Shown one piece after another: positions 1 to 7,884 of a stretch of DNA of 64,000 bases; position 1 is the stretch's first letter, and every line of letters starts with the position of its first letter. The translations under genes were made by a program, and so were the position numbers. A model generated the notes under the pieces. The model had not been told where the DNA came from, did no database searches, and saw nothing but the letters and a program-made list of their open reading frames with translations. The stretch is from Agrococcus sediminis (lineage in GTDB: Bacteria > Actinomycetota > Actinomycetes > Actinomycetales > Microbacteriaceae): positions 62,001 through 126,000 of the forward strand of contig NZ_VOIR01000017.1 in the NCBI RefSeq assembly GCF_007923295.1, in the 5' to 3' direction.

Positions 1-19
1 CGCGTAGCCGGACGGCCCG

Positions 20-682
20 ATGGCGCCCGCCGCGGACGGCATCCTCGACTCCCCGAGTGAGGACGCGGCGCCGCGGCTCGCCGTCGTGGCCGGAGACCCC
101 GACCGGCGGCCGTGGCTGCTGCTGCACGGCACGGACGGCAGCGAGGCCGACCTCGTGCCGCTCGCGCACCGGCTCGCACCCGGAGCCGGCACCATCGCCG
201 TGCGCGGCGCGGTGCGCACGACCGGCGGCTTCGCCCACTTCCGCCGCCGACCCGATCGGACCATCGACGAGGACGACCTCCTCGCTCGCGCCGAGACCCT
301 GAGCGCGCTCGTCTCCGATGCGGTGACCGCGCACGGATTCCGGCGAGAGCCGATCGTGCTGGGCTACTCCAACGGGGCCATCATGGCGGCGGCGATCATC
401 GCGCTGCGGCCCGAGCTGCTCGGCGCCGCGATCCTGCTGCGTCCGCTCGCCCCGTTCGGAAGCGGCGAGCTGCCTCGCGTGCCGGGTCTGCCGGTGCTGC
501 TCGTGGAAGCCGCGGACGATGCGCGGCGGAGACCCGATGACGCCGAGCGCGTGTCGCGGCGGCTCGGCGACGCCGGTGCCGACGTCGTGCACCGTCGGCT
601 GCGGACCGGGCACGCGCTGGCCGAGGACGACCGGATCGCCATCGCGGCGTGGCTCCTCGCCCGCCCCTCCCTCGACCGCTGA
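20..682 (+). CDS. alpha/beta hydrolase (carboxylesterase/phospholipase-like)
   Basis: A 220-residue cytosolic serine hydrolase of the phospholipase/carboxylesterase type. The oxyanion-hole strand LLLHGTDG lies near residues 33-40 and the nucleophile elbow GYSNGA at about 115-120. A late Asp (EAADD, about 163-167) and His (TGHALAEDD, near 200) could complete the triad. No signal peptide or membrane helix is visible, and the length is normal for the family (200-230 residues). The substrate cannot be read from the sequence. The ATG at 20 is used because the fold begins soon after it, but the window edge is only 19 bases upstream, so an earlier start cannot be excluded. It converges on the yciI-like gene across a short hairpin. 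Confidence 0.8.
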   Translation: MAPAADGILDSPSEDAAPRLAVVAGDPDRRPWLLLHGTDGSEADLVPLAHRLAPGAGTIAVRGAVRTTGGFAHFRRRPDRTIDEDDLLARAETLSALVSDAVTAHGFRREPIVLGYSNGAIMAAAIIALRPELLGAAILLRPLAPFGSGELPRVPGLPVLLVEAADDARRRPDDAERVSRRLGDAGADVVHRRLRTGHALAEDDRIAIAAWLLARPSLDR

Positions 683-693
683 GGCACAGCAGC

Positions 694-721
694 GACGCCC
701 GCGGCGGCTCGTGCGGGCGTC
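694..721. terminator. hairpin terminator between convergent genes
   Basis: A perfect 9-bp stem, GACGCCCGC / GCGGGCGTC (694-702 and 713-721), encloses a 10-base loop and is followed by TCTC. It starts 12 bases after the esterase stop and lies before the stop of the opposing yciI-like gene, so it could serve both directions. Confidence 0.6.
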
Positions 722-752
722 TCTCAGCCCGTGCGGCCATCGCGGCGCTCGC

Positions 753-1133
753 TCACCCCATGGGGAAGACGCGCCGCCACTCGATGTGGCCGCCGGTTGG
801 CACGAGCGGCGCGAGCTGCCGCGCGATGTCCTCCGACTCGGCCTCGATCACGTAGTAGCCGCTGATCACCTCGTCGCCCTCGAGGCTCGCGCCGTCCGTC
901 CAGACCGCGCCCTCCACCTCGCGCCCCTCGGGCCCGGGCCGGACGACGCCGCCGTGGCGACGGTTGTGCAGCGCGTTGCCGGCGACGATGCGCGCGCCGA
1001 GCTCGGCCACGCGCCGCTCGAACGCCTCGAACCCGGGGAACTCGGCGGCGATCTGCTCGCCCGCGCCCTCGCCGACGTACGCGTCGGAGTCCCAGTCGGG
1101 CTCCACGATCAGGAACAGGTACTGGTCGGCCAT
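753..1133 (-). CDS. YciI/DGPF-domain family protein
   Basis: A 126-residue soluble protein of the YCII-related (DGPF) family, a dimeric alpha-beta ferredoxin-like fold whose biochemical role is mostly unknown. It opens with MADQYLFLIVEPDWD. Family-like features are the central variant EGAVWTDGASLEGDEVISGYYVIEA, read in two parts as a 'variant of DGPF' followed by 'GYYVIEAES', and the C-terminal GGHIEWRRVFP. It is the last gene of a leftward run behind yaeQ and lpdA, 27 bases after the lpdA stop, so it is probably co-transcribed with them. No catalytic assignment is possible. Confidence 0.75.
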   Translation of the reverse strand: MADQYLFLIVEPDWDSDAYVGEGAGEQIAAEFPGFEAFERRVAELGARIVAGNALHNRRHGGVVRPGPEGREVEGAVWTDGASLEGDEVISGYYVIEAESEDIARQLAPLVPTGGHIEWRRVFPMG

Positions 1134-1160
1134 CGGCGCATCCTCTCCTCGGAGCCGGCG

Positions 1161-2600
1161 TCAGTCCTCGACGCGGTGCATCGCCCGGGCGGCGTCCGAG
1201 ACGGAGCCGGTGAGCGAGGGGAAGACCGGGAAGACGCGGGCGACCTGGTCGACGGTGAGGCGGTGCTCCATCGCCATCGTCACGGGGAAGATGAGCTCGG
1301 ACGCCTTCGGCGCGACGATGACGCCACCGATGACCGTGCCGGAGCCGGTGCGCGCGAAGAGCTTCACGAAGCCGTCCTCGACGCCCATCATCTTCGCGCG
1401 GGCGTTCGTCGAGAGGTCGATCCGGTACACCTCGCCCTGCGCGATGCCGTCCTCGATCTCCTTCTGCGACCATCCGACCGTCGCGATCTCGGGCTGCGTG
1501 AAGATGTTCGAGGCGACCGTGAGCATCGAGATCGGGTCGACCGCGTCGCCGAGGGCGTGGAACATCGCCGTGCGGCCCTGCATGGAGGCGACGGACGCGA
1601 GGGGCAGGGCGTCGGCGCAGTCGCCGACCGCGTAGACGTTCGGCAGGTTCGTGCGGGCGACCCGGTTGACGAGGATGTTGCCGGACTCGGCGAGCTCGAT
1701 GCCCGCCTCCTCGAGGCCGATCCCTGCCGTGTTCGGGATGGAGCCGACGGCCATGAGGCAGTGCGAGCCCTCGACGGTGCGGCCGTCGGTGAGGGTGACG
1801 ACGACACCCGTCTCGGTGCGCTCGACCTTCTCGGCGCGCGACTTCGACAGCACGTGCATGCCCTGGCGGCGGAAGACGTCCTCGATGACGCGGGCGGCGT
1901 CGGAGTCCTCGCCGGGCAGCACCTGCTCGCGGCTCGAGATGAGCGTCACCTCGGCGCCGATGAGGCTGTAGGCGCTCGCGAACTCGGCGCCGGTGACGCC
2001 GGAGCCGACGACGATCAGGTGCTCGGGCACCTCCTCGAGGCCGTAGAGCTGGGTCCACGTGAGGATGCGCTCGCCGTCGGGCATCGCCGAGGGGAGCTGC
2101 CGGGGCGTCGCGCCGACCGAGACGACGATGGTGTCGGCCTCGAACTCGTCGAAGTCGGCGCCCTGCTTGCCGGTCGAGACCACCACGCGGCCGGGCCCCT
2201 CGAGGCGGCCCTCGCCCTGCACGATCGTGACGCCCGCGGCCTCGAGGTCGGCCTTCATGTCGAGCGACTGCTTCGCCGCGAGCGACAGCAGGCGACGGTT
2301 CACGGCGCGCAGGTTGACGGCGACCTCGGGCTTCTGCGGGCGGCCGCTGTCGCCGCGCACCGAGAACTGCACGCCCAGCTGGCTCGCGTCGCGGATGGCC
2401 GCTGCCGACTCGGCGGTCGCGATGAGCGACTTCGAGGGCACGACGTCGGTGAGGATCGCGCTGCCGCCGACGCCCGTGCGCTCGATGAGGGTCACGTCGG
2501 CGCCGAGCCGGGCGCCCGCGAGCGCGGCCTCGTACCCGCCGGGTCCGCCGCCGATGATGACCACGCGCTGCTTGCGCTCGAATGCACTCACGCGCTCCAT
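1161..2600 (-). CDS. lpdA: NAD(P)H-quinone dehydrogenase / flavoprotein disulfide reductase (LpdA type)
   Basis: A two-dinucleotide-binding-domain flavoprotein of about 479 residues, homologous to dihydrolipoamide dehydrogenase. The FAD motif GGGPGGYEAALAGARLGA is at the N-terminus. The redox-active CxxxxC is missing: the segment reads GVGGSAILTDVVPSKSLIA, as in M. tuberculosis LpdA (Rv3303c), a quinone reductase rather than a lipoamide dehydrogenase. A second Rossmann motif (VVGSGVTGAEFASAYSLIGA) binds NAD(P)H, and the C-terminal dimerisation domain ends near FPSLTGSVSDAARAMH. Starts are ambiguous: ATGs at 2612, 2603 and 2600 and a GTG at 2591 are all in frame, and 2600 is taken as a compromise. 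It sits between yaeQ and the YciI-like gene and diverges from punA, as lpdA does near deoD in Mycobacterium. Confidence 0.88.
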   Translation of the reverse strand: MERVSAFERKQRVVIIGGGPGGYEAALAGARLGADVTLIERTGVGGSAILTDVVPSKSLIATAESAAAIRDASQLGVQFSVRGDSGRPQKPEVAVNLRAVNRRLLSLAAKQSLDMKADLEAAGVTIVQGEGRLEGPGRVVVSTGKQGADFDEFEADTIVVSVGATPRQLPSAMPDGERILTWTQLYGLEEVPEHLIVVGSGVTGAEFASAYSLIGAEVTLISSREQVLPGEDSDAARVIEDVFRRQGMHVLSKSRAEKVERTETGVVVTLTDGRTVEGSHCLMAVGSIPNTAGIGLEEAGIELAESGNILVNRVARTNLPNVYAVGDCADALPLASVASMQGRTAMFHALGDAVDPISMLTVASNIFTQPEIATVGWSQKEIEDGIAQGEVYRIDLSTNARAKMMGVEDGFVKLFARTGSGTVIGGVIVAPKASELIFPVTMAMEHRLTVDQVARVFPVFPSLTGSVSDAARAMHRVED

Positions 2601-2636
2601 CATCCCGCACATCCAGGCGGCGACGATCCCCTGCCT

Positions 2637-3176
2637 TCAGCCGGCGGCGCGCTCGTGCACCGCCGAGGTCAGCGACGTGCCGTTCACCTCGACGTAGAGG
2701 GTGCCCTCGGTGCGGGAGACCGACATGGTCGTCCGCCGCGCGACGGCATCGGCGACCGCGTCGACGAAGCCGTCGTCGAACCACACGAGCCGCACGTCCT
2801 CGACGCGGTGGATGCGCTTGCCCGCCCACTTCGCGGCCACTCGCTCGGGGTCGCGGTGCGTGTAGACGGCGGTGCGCTCGGCAGCGCGGCTGCCGCGGTG
2901 CACCCGCTCCGCGTCGGGCGCGCCGATCTCGATCCAGGCCATGAGCGCCCCGGTCAGGTCGCGCGCGAGCACCGCCGGCTCGTCGCCGCCCGCGACGCCG
3001 TCGCCGAATGCGATGCCCTCCTCGTGCTCGAGGCACAGGGCGAGCACCCGGGTGACCATGAACGCCGTCGTCTCCGAGGGGTGCTGCGCGACCTTGAGCG
3101 ACAGCTCCTCGTAGACGCCGCGATCGACGTCCGAGAGCTGCACGTCGAACGTGTGGATCGTCGCGCCGATGGCCAT
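2637..3176 (-). CDS. yaeQ: YaeQ family protein
   Basis: A 179-residue protein of the YaeQ family, which adopts a PD-(D/E)XK nuclease-like fold and has no firmly established function. It begins MAIGATIHTFDVQLSDVDRG, typical of YaeQ. It retains ALCLEHEEGIAFGDGV, the conserved LMAWIEIGAPDAERVH block and the VNGTSLTSAV tail, and its length matches the family. The reading frame stays open far upstream across punA on the other strand, but homology starts only at the ATG at 3176, which is only 34 bases from the divergent punA start. It is the first gene of the leftward yaeQ-lpdA-yciI cluster. Confidence 0.85.
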   Translation of the reverse strand: MAIGATIHTFDVQLSDVDRGVYEELSLKVAQHPSETTAFMVTRVLALCLEHEEGIAFGDGVAGGDEPAVLARDLTGALMAWIEIGAPDAERVHRGSRAAERTAVYTHRDPERVAAKWAGKRIHRVEDVRLVWFDDGFVDAVADAVARRTTMSVSRTEGTLYVEVNGTSLTSAVHERAAG

Positions 3177-3196
3177 GATCGCCGAGCCTACGCGCT

Positions 3197-3202
3197 TAGA
3201 GT
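3197..3202 (+). promoter_or_regulatory. -10 element (TAGAGT) of a leaderless punA promoter
   Basis: TAGAGT ends 7 bases before the punA ATG at 3210, so transcription would start at or next to the start codon. No Shine-Dalgarno sequence precedes that ATG, which agrees with a leaderless mRNA. No good -35 is visible. Confidence 0.4.
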
Positions 3203-3209
3203 GGGCGCC

Positions 3210-4052
3210 ATGACGCACCAGCCAGGCCCCCACCCGCTCGACGACGGCGACCCGCGCGAGGTCGCCAGGCAGGCCGCCGAGGACATCCGCCGCATCACCG
3301 GCGTCGAGTCGCACGACATCGCGCTCACGCTCGGCTCCGGCTGGGCCAGGGCCGCAGACCTCATCGGCGAGACCACGCACACGATCCCCGCGACCGACGT
3401 CACCGGCTTCTCGAAGCCGGCGCTCGAGGGCCACGTCGGCACGCTCCGGTCGGTCCTCACCGACGACGGCCGCCGCGCCCTCGTCATCGGCGCGCGCACC
3501 CACTACTACGAGGGCCACGGCGTGCGCCGGGTCGTGCACTCGGTGCGCACCGCGGCCGCCGCCGGCGCATCCGTCATGGTGCTCACGAACGGCGCCGGCG
3601 GCATCAAGCCGCACTGGACGCCGGGGCAGCCCGTGCTCATCAGCGACCACATCAACCTCACCGCCGACTCGCCGCTCGAGGGCGCGACGTTCGTCGACCT
3701 CACCGACCTCTACGCGCCGCGGCTGCGCGACATCGCGCGGTCGGTGGATGCGTCGCTCGACGAGGGCGTCTACGTGCAGTTCCGCGGGCCCCACTACGAG
3801 ACGCCCGCCGAGGTGCAGATGGCGAAGGCGATCGGCGGCCACATCTGCGGCATGTCGACGGCGCTCGAGGCGATCGCCGCGCGCGAGGCGGGCATGGAGG
3901 TGCTGGGCCTGAGCCTCATCACCAACCTGGCCGCCGGCATCAAGACCACGCCGCTGTCGCACGCCGAGGTCATCGAGGCGGGCCGCGAGGCCGAGGCGCG
4001 CATCTCGCGGCTGCTCGCCGACGTGGTCGCCGCGATCGGGACGCAGGCGTGA
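3210..4052 (+). CDS. punA: purine-nucleoside phosphorylase (trimeric class)
   Basis: A 280-residue trimeric-class PNP that splits purine (deoxy)nucleosides with phosphate into base and (deoxy)ribose-1-phosphate. Visible motifs in order are the phosphate-binding LGSGW (about residues 38-42), the GARTHYYEGH block, TNGAGGI, the GPHYETPAE base and sugar site, GMSTALEAIAARE and NLAAGI. The phosphate His in the HYYEGH region is kept. Length fits the class. It overlaps the downstream phospho-sugar mutase by 4 bases (GTGA), which suggests translational coupling and a shared route for handling sugar-1-phosphates. It matches Rv3307 (deoD/punA) in gene order. A much longer upstream extension of the frame runs antisense through lpdA and was not used. 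Confidence 0.92.
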   Translation: MTHQPGPHPLDDGDPREVARQAAEDIRRITGVESHDIALTLGSGWARAADLIGETTHTIPATDVTGFSKPALEGHVGTLRSVLTDDGRRALVIGARTHYYEGHGVRRVVHSVRTAAAAGASVMVLTNGAGGIKPHWTPGQPVLISDHINLTADSPLEGATFVDLTDLYAPRLRDIARSVDASLDEGVYVQFRGPHYETPAEVQMAKAIGGHICGMSTALEAIAAREAGMEVLGLSLITNLAAGIKTTPLSHAEVIEAGREAEARISRLLADVVAAIGTQA

Positions 4053-5725
4053 GCGCCGCCCCCGAGACCGTCGCCGCGGCGCGCGCGTGGCTCGCCGGCG
4101 ACCCCGACGAGACCACCCGCGCCGAGCTCGAGGCGACGATCGCGGCCGCCGAGGCCGGCGACGGCGCGGCGATCGCCGAGCTCGCGGATGCGTTCCGCGG
4201 CCGCCTGCAGTTCGGCACGGCCGGGCTGCGCGGCCGCATCGCGCCGGGCCCCAACCGCATGAACCGCGTGGTCGTGCAGCAGGCCTCCGCCGGGCTCGCC
4301 GCGTTCCTGCTGAGCCGCGAGCCGCACCCGTCGGTCGTGGTCGGCTGGGACGGCCGCCGCGGCTCCGAGCGGTTCGCCCGCGACACCGCCGAGGTGCTCG
4401 CAGGCGCCGGCGTGCGCGCGATCCTGCTCCCCCGCCTCATGCCGACGCCCGTCACCGCGTTCGCGGTGCGCCACCTCGGCGCGAGCGCGGGCGTGATGGT
4501 GACGGCGAGCCACAACCCGCCGGCCGACAACGGCTACAAGGTCTACCTCGGCGGCGACGACGAGGGCAGCCAGATCGTGCCGCCCGTCGACGCCGAGATC
4601 GCCGCCCGCATCGCCGAGGCGGCCGAGACGCCGGTCGCCGACTACCCGCGCGGCGAGCCGGAGGTCACCGGCGAGGCCGTCTGGCACGCCTACGTCGCCG
4701 CGACCGCCGCGATCGGCCAGCCCGACCAGGGCGTCGCCGGCGCGACGAGCGGCCCCCGCGTCGTCTACACGCCGCTCCACGGCGTCGGCCTCGAGACGGT
4801 CGAGGCGGTGCTCGCCGAGGCGGGCTTCCCGCCCGTCATCCCCGTCCCCGAGCAGTCCGAGCCCGACGGCGCCTTCCCGACCGTCGACTTCCCGAACCCC
4901 GAGGAGCCCGGCGCCCTCGACCTCGCGATGGCGCTCGGCACGGCCGAGCAGGCCGACCTCATCATCGCGAACGACCCCGACGCCGACCGGCTCGCGGTCG
5001 CCGTGCCCGACGCATCCGCCCCCATGGGCTGGCGCATGCTCACGGGCAACGAGGTCGGGCTGCTGCTCGGCTGGGACGCCGCCCGCACCGCGCGCGGCCA
5101 GGGCGTGCTCGCGGCGTCGATCGTGTCCTCCCCCGGCCTCGGCGCGATCGCGCGGGCGCACGGGCTCGAGTTCGTGCAGACGCTCACGGGCTTCAAGTGG
5201 GTCTCGCGCGTGCCCGGCCTCGTCTACGGCTACGAGGAGGCGCTCGGCTACCTCGTCAACCCCGGCACCGTGCGCGACAAGGACGGCATCTCAGCGCTCG
5301 TGCGGCTGCTCACGCTCGCGAGCGACCTCCACGAGCGCGGCTCGTCGCTCGGCGAGGAGCTGCTCGCGCTCGCCGGCGAGTTCGGCGCCTTCGCGTCGGG
5401 GCAGGTGAGCGTGCGCGTCAGCGACCTCGCCCGCATCCCCGCGATCATGGCGGCGCTGCGCGCGGCGCCGCCGGCCGAGCTCGCGGGCTCGCGTGTGCTG
5501 GCCGCCGACGACCTCGCGCTGCCCGAGCACGGCTCGATCGGCGACATCCTGCGCTTCACGCTCGACGACGGCTCGCGCGTCATGGTGCGCCCGAGCGGCA
5601 CCGAGCCGAAGGTGAAGGTCTACATCGACACCTCCTCGACCGACGGCGCACCCGCGGCGCGCGTGCGCGCGGCGCGCGAGCGGGTCGCGGCGATCGCCGA
5701 GGCGGTGCGGCCGCTGCTGGCCTGA
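4049..5725 (+). CDS. pmmB: phospho-sugar mutase (phosphomannomutase/phosphoglucomutase family)
   Basis: A 558-residue alpha-D-phosphohexomutase that interconverts sugar-1- and sugar-6-phosphates. The FGTAGLRG motif starts domain 1. [18 protein letters not shown] carries the catalytic phosphoserine. NDPDADRLA is the Mg2+ loop, GYEEALGY lies in the sugar-binding region, and [14 protein letters not shown] is the phosphate-binding C-terminal motif. The length is typical of PgcA/PMM2-like enzymes. The GTG start at 4049 overlaps the punA stop. In Mycobacterium the equivalent gene is pmmB (Rv3308), also next to the PNP gene. The position suggests use of ribose- or deoxyribose-1-phosphate from nucleoside phosphorolysis, but the preferred substrate is not readable from the sequence. 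Confidence 0.88.
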   Translation: MSAAPETVAAARAWLAGDPDETTRAELEATIAAAEAGDGAAIAELADAFRGRLQFGTAGLRGRIAPGPNRMNRVVVQQASAGLAAFLLSREPHPSVVVGWDGRRGSERFARDTAEVLAGAGVRAILLPRLMPTPVTAFAVRHLGASAGVMVTASHNPPADNGYKVYLGGDDEGSQIVPPVDAEIAARIAEAAETPVADYPRGEPEVTGEAVWHAYVAATAAIGQPDQGVAGATSGPRVVYTPLHGVGLETVEAVLAEAGFPPVIPVPEQSEPDGAFPTVDFPNPEEPGALDLAMALGTAEQADLIIANDPDADRLAVAVPDASAPMGWRMLTGNEVGLLLGWDAARTARGQGVLAASIVSSPGLGAIARAHGLEFVQTLTGFKWVSRVPGLVYGYEEALGYLVNPGTVRDKDGISALVRLLTLASDLHERGSSLGEELLALAGEFGAFASGQVSVRVSDLARIPAIMAALRAAPPAELAGSRVLAADDLALPEHGSIGDILRFTLDDGSRVMVRPSGTEPKVKVYIDTSSTDGAPAARVRAARERVAAIAEAVRPLLA

Positions 5726-5798
5726 GCCGGGGCCCGGCCTCGGCCGGATGCGGCACACTGGTGGGCGGATGCGCCGACCGGGCGCGGGAGGGACGCGC

Positions 5799-6218
5799 AT
5801 GCTGCGCACGATGCTGCAGGGCAAGATCCACCGGGCGACGGTCACGCAGGCCGAGCTGCACTACGTCGGCTCGCTCACGGTCGACGAGGACCTGCTCGAC
5901 GCGGCCGACATCCTCCCCGGCCAGCAGGTCGACGTCGTCGACGTCGACAACGGCGCGCGCATCACGACCTACGCGATCCCCGGCGAGCGCGGCAGCGGCA
6001 TCCTGTGCGTCAACGGCGCGGCCGCCCGGCTGGTGCACGTCGGCGACACCGTCATCGTCATCGCCTACGCCCAGCTCGACGACGCCGAGGCGCGCGCGTT
6101 CGAGCCGTCGGTGGTGTTCGTCGACGACGCGAACCGCATCGTCGAGACCGGCCACGACCCGGGGCACGCGCCCGAGGGCACCCACCTGCGCACGGCCGCG
6201 CGGCCGCTGACCGACTAG
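5799..6218 (+). CDS. panD: aspartate 1-decarboxylase precursor
   Basis: A 139-residue pyruvoyl enzyme that makes beta-alanine from L-aspartate for pantothenate and CoA synthesis. The N-terminus [20 protein letters not shown] is family-typical. The self-cleavage site is Gly24-Ser25 in HYVGSLTVD; Ser25 becomes the pyruvoyl group. [16 protein letters not shown] and the [10 protein letters not shown] strand follow. The ATG at 5799 is preceded by a good Shine-Dalgarno sequence (GGGAGGGA, about 6 bases away), which decides it over in-frame upstream ATGs. It lies 73 bases after the mutase gene, and no other pantothenate gene is nearby. Confidence 0.93.
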   Translation: MLRTMLQGKIHRATVTQAELHYVGSLTVDEDLLDAADILPGQQVDVVDVDNGARITTYAIPGERGSGILCVNGAAARLVHVGDTVIVIAYAQLDDAEARAFEPSVVFVDDANRIVETGHDPGHAPEGTHLRTAARPLTD

Positions 6219-6249
6219 CGGCCTCGGATCGTCCCGCTCCGGGCCGGCG

Positions 6250-6687
6250 TCAGCCGCGCAGGGCCGCGATCGCCGCGTCGCGGTCGGCGGCAGCCGCGAG
6301 GCGGTGGATGACCCCGTCGCCGTCGAGCGCGTTGGCGAGCTCGGCGAGCATCTGCAGGTGGCGGCGCGGGCTCTGCGCGGCCATCGCGATGACGACGCGC
6401 ACCGGGTCGTGGTGCGGGTGCCCGAAGGCGACCGGCTCGTCGAGCACCACGATCGCGAGCGCATCGCGCCGCACGACGGCGCTCGCCCGGGCGTGGGGCA
6501 CGGCGACGCCGGGCGCGACGACGCAGTAGGGCCCGGCCTGCTCGATCTGCTGCACGAGCTCGTCGACGTAGGCGCGGCCCACCGCGCGCGCGGTCACGAG
6601 GTCGACGCCGCCGGCGCGCACGGCCGCGCGCCAGTCGGCGGCATGCACCCCTGGCGAGAACGTGGCCTCGTCGAGCGGGAGCGTCAT
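6250..6687 (-). CDS. PTS sugar transporter subunit IIA (mannitol/fructose/ascorbate type)
   Basis: A 145-residue stand-alone EIIA of the PTS_EIIA_2 family. It starts MTLPLDEATFSPGVHAADWR. The phosphorylated histidine is His65 in CVVAPGVAVPHARAS, and a second family-typical stretch is HHDPVRVVIAMAAQS. The ATG overlaps the add stop by 4 bases (ATGA), so it is translationally coupled to adenosine deaminase. No EIIB or EIIC is present in the window. The EI gene ptsI is about 21 kb away. Its partner permease, or a purely regulatory role, cannot be told from the sequence. Confidence 0.85.
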   Translation of the reverse strand: MTLPLDEATFSPGVHAADWRAAVRAGGVDLVTARAVGRAYVDELVQQIEQAGPYCVVAPGVAVPHARASAVVRRDALAIVVLDEPVAFGHPHHDPVRVVIAMAAQSPRRHLQMLAELANALDGDGVIHRLAAAADRDAAIAALRG

Positions 6688-7790
6688 CGAAGGTCGTCGA
6701 ACCCGTCGGCGATGAGGTCGGCGAGCTCCTCGCGCTCCTCGAAGGTGCAGAAGGCGCTCGCCGCCGCGTTCTGCGCGACCTGCTCGAGGTCGTCGAGCTC
6801 CCAGTCGAACGCCTCCACGAGCAGGCCCAGCTCGCGCGTGAGCGTCGTGCCCGACTGCAGGCGGTTGTCGGGGTTGACGGTGACGCAGAAGCCCAGCTGG
6901 TGCAGCAGGTCGATCGGGTGGTCGTCGAGCGCCTCGCCCCACTGCGCGATCGTGCCGGTCTGGAGGTTCGAGGACGGGCTCACCTCGAGCGCGATCTGGC
7001 GGTCCTTCACCCACTCGGCGAGCTCGCCCAGGCGCACGACGACGGCGTCGTCGGTCTCCTCCTCGACGACGATGTCCTCGGCGATGCGCGTGCCGTGGCC
7101 GAGCCGCAGCGCGCGGCCCGCGAAGAGCGCGTCGGCGATCGAGTCGAGCCCCGCACCCTCGCCCGCGTGCACCGTGGCCGGGAAGTGGGCGTGGGCGAGT
7201 CGGTCGAACGCCGACTGCAGGCGCGAGGCGGGGAAGCCTGCCTCGGGGCCGGCGATGTCGAAGCCGACGGCGCCGCGGTCGCGGTGCCGCAGCGCGAGCT
7301 CGGCGATCTCGTCGGCCCGGTCGAGGTGGCGCATGGCGCTGATGAGCTGGCCGGTGCGGATGCGGCCGCCGTGCGTGGCGACCAGGGCGGCGGCCTCGTC
7401 GATGCCGGCCTGCACCGCCTCCACCGCCTGGTCGAGGGTGAGGCCCCGCTGCAGATGCTGCTCGGGCGCCCAGCGGATCTCGCCGTAGACGACGCCGTCC
7501 TCGGCGAGGTCGAGCACGAACTCCTTCGCGACCCGGTGCAGCCCGTGCTCCGTCTGCATCACCGCGGTCGTGATGTCGAACGTCGTGAGGTACTCGGGCA
7601 GCGAGCCGGAGTTCGACTGCGCGGCGAACCACGCGCCGAGCTCCGCCGCGTCGGTCGCCGGCAGAGCGAAGCCGATCTCGTCGGCGAGCTCGATGATGGT
7701 CTGCGGCCGCAGGCCCCCGTCGAGGTGGTCGTGGAGGCTGACCTTGGGCAGGCCCTGGATGTCGACGCCGTCGACCTCGTAGCGGCTCAT
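6684..7790 (-). CDS. add: adenosine deaminase
   Basis: A 368-residue zinc amidohydrolase that turns adenosine and deoxyadenosine into inosine and deoxyinosine. The metal-binding SLHDHLDGG is near residue 20, the catalytic Glu/His block HAGEGAG is mid-protein, SPSSNLQTG follows, and the Asp-containing VTVNPDNRLQS lies in the C-terminal third. The usual HVHLDG is HDHLDG here, which still supplies both metal histidines. The start ATG has GGAGACGAG just upstream. A -10-like TAGCAT at 7823-7828 gives a leader of about 30 bases. Its product inosine would be a substrate for PunA. Same neighbourhood as Rv3313c. Confidence 0.93.
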   Translation of the reverse strand: MSRYEVDGVDIQGLPKVSLHDHLDGGLRPQTIIELADEIGFALPATDAAELGAWFAAQSNSGSLPEYLTTFDITTAVMQTEHGLHRVAKEFVLDLAEDGVVYGEIRWAPEQHLQRGLTLDQAVEAVQAGIDEAAALVATHGGRIRTGQLISAMRHLDRADEIAELALRHRDRGAVGFDIAGPEAGFPASRLQSAFDRLAHAHFPATVHAGEGAGLDSIADALFAGRALRLGHGTRIAEDIVVEEETDDAVVVRLGELAEWVKDRQIALEVSPSSNLQTGTIAQWGEALDDHPIDLLHQLGFCVTVNPDNRLQSGTTLTRELGLLVEAFDWELDDLEQVAQNAAASAFCTFEEREELADLIADGFDDLR

Positions 7791-7822
7791 CTCGTCTCCG
7801 TCGTCCGATGCGGTGGATCTCG

Positions 7823-7828
7823 ATGCTA
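7823..7828 (-). promoter_or_regulatory. -10 element (TAGCAT) for add
   Basis: On the minus strand TAGCAT lies about 33 bases upstream of the add ATG, in an AT-richer patch, with a Shine-Dalgarno sequence between it and the start. No clear -35 is seen. Confidence 0.35.
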
Positions 7829-7864
7829 TCCGCCGAACGTTGCCGTCGTGTTGCCGACGACGCG

Positions 7865-7884
7865 CGCCGGCGGCGCGGCCGGCG
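7865..7884 (-). terminator. hairpin after deoA
   Basis: A 7-bp perfect stem CGCCGGC / GCCGGCG with a 6-base loop directly follows the deoA stop. There is no T-tract, as is common in high-GC actinobacteria. Confidence 0.45.

Noticed and set aside
724-3036. Long antisense-like frame of 770 codons rich in Arg/Ala/Gly
   Set aside because: Its composition is the typical frame shadow of lpdA/yaeQ; no motif or ribosome site.
2637-3962. Long N-terminal extension of yaeQ across punA
   Set aside because: Homology begins at the ATG at 3176; the extension is antisense to punA.
519-4052. Very long open frame (1177 codons) ending with punA
   Set aside because: Only codons from 3210 onward show protein homology. 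The rest is antisense to lpdA and yaeQ and stays open because of high GC at third positions.
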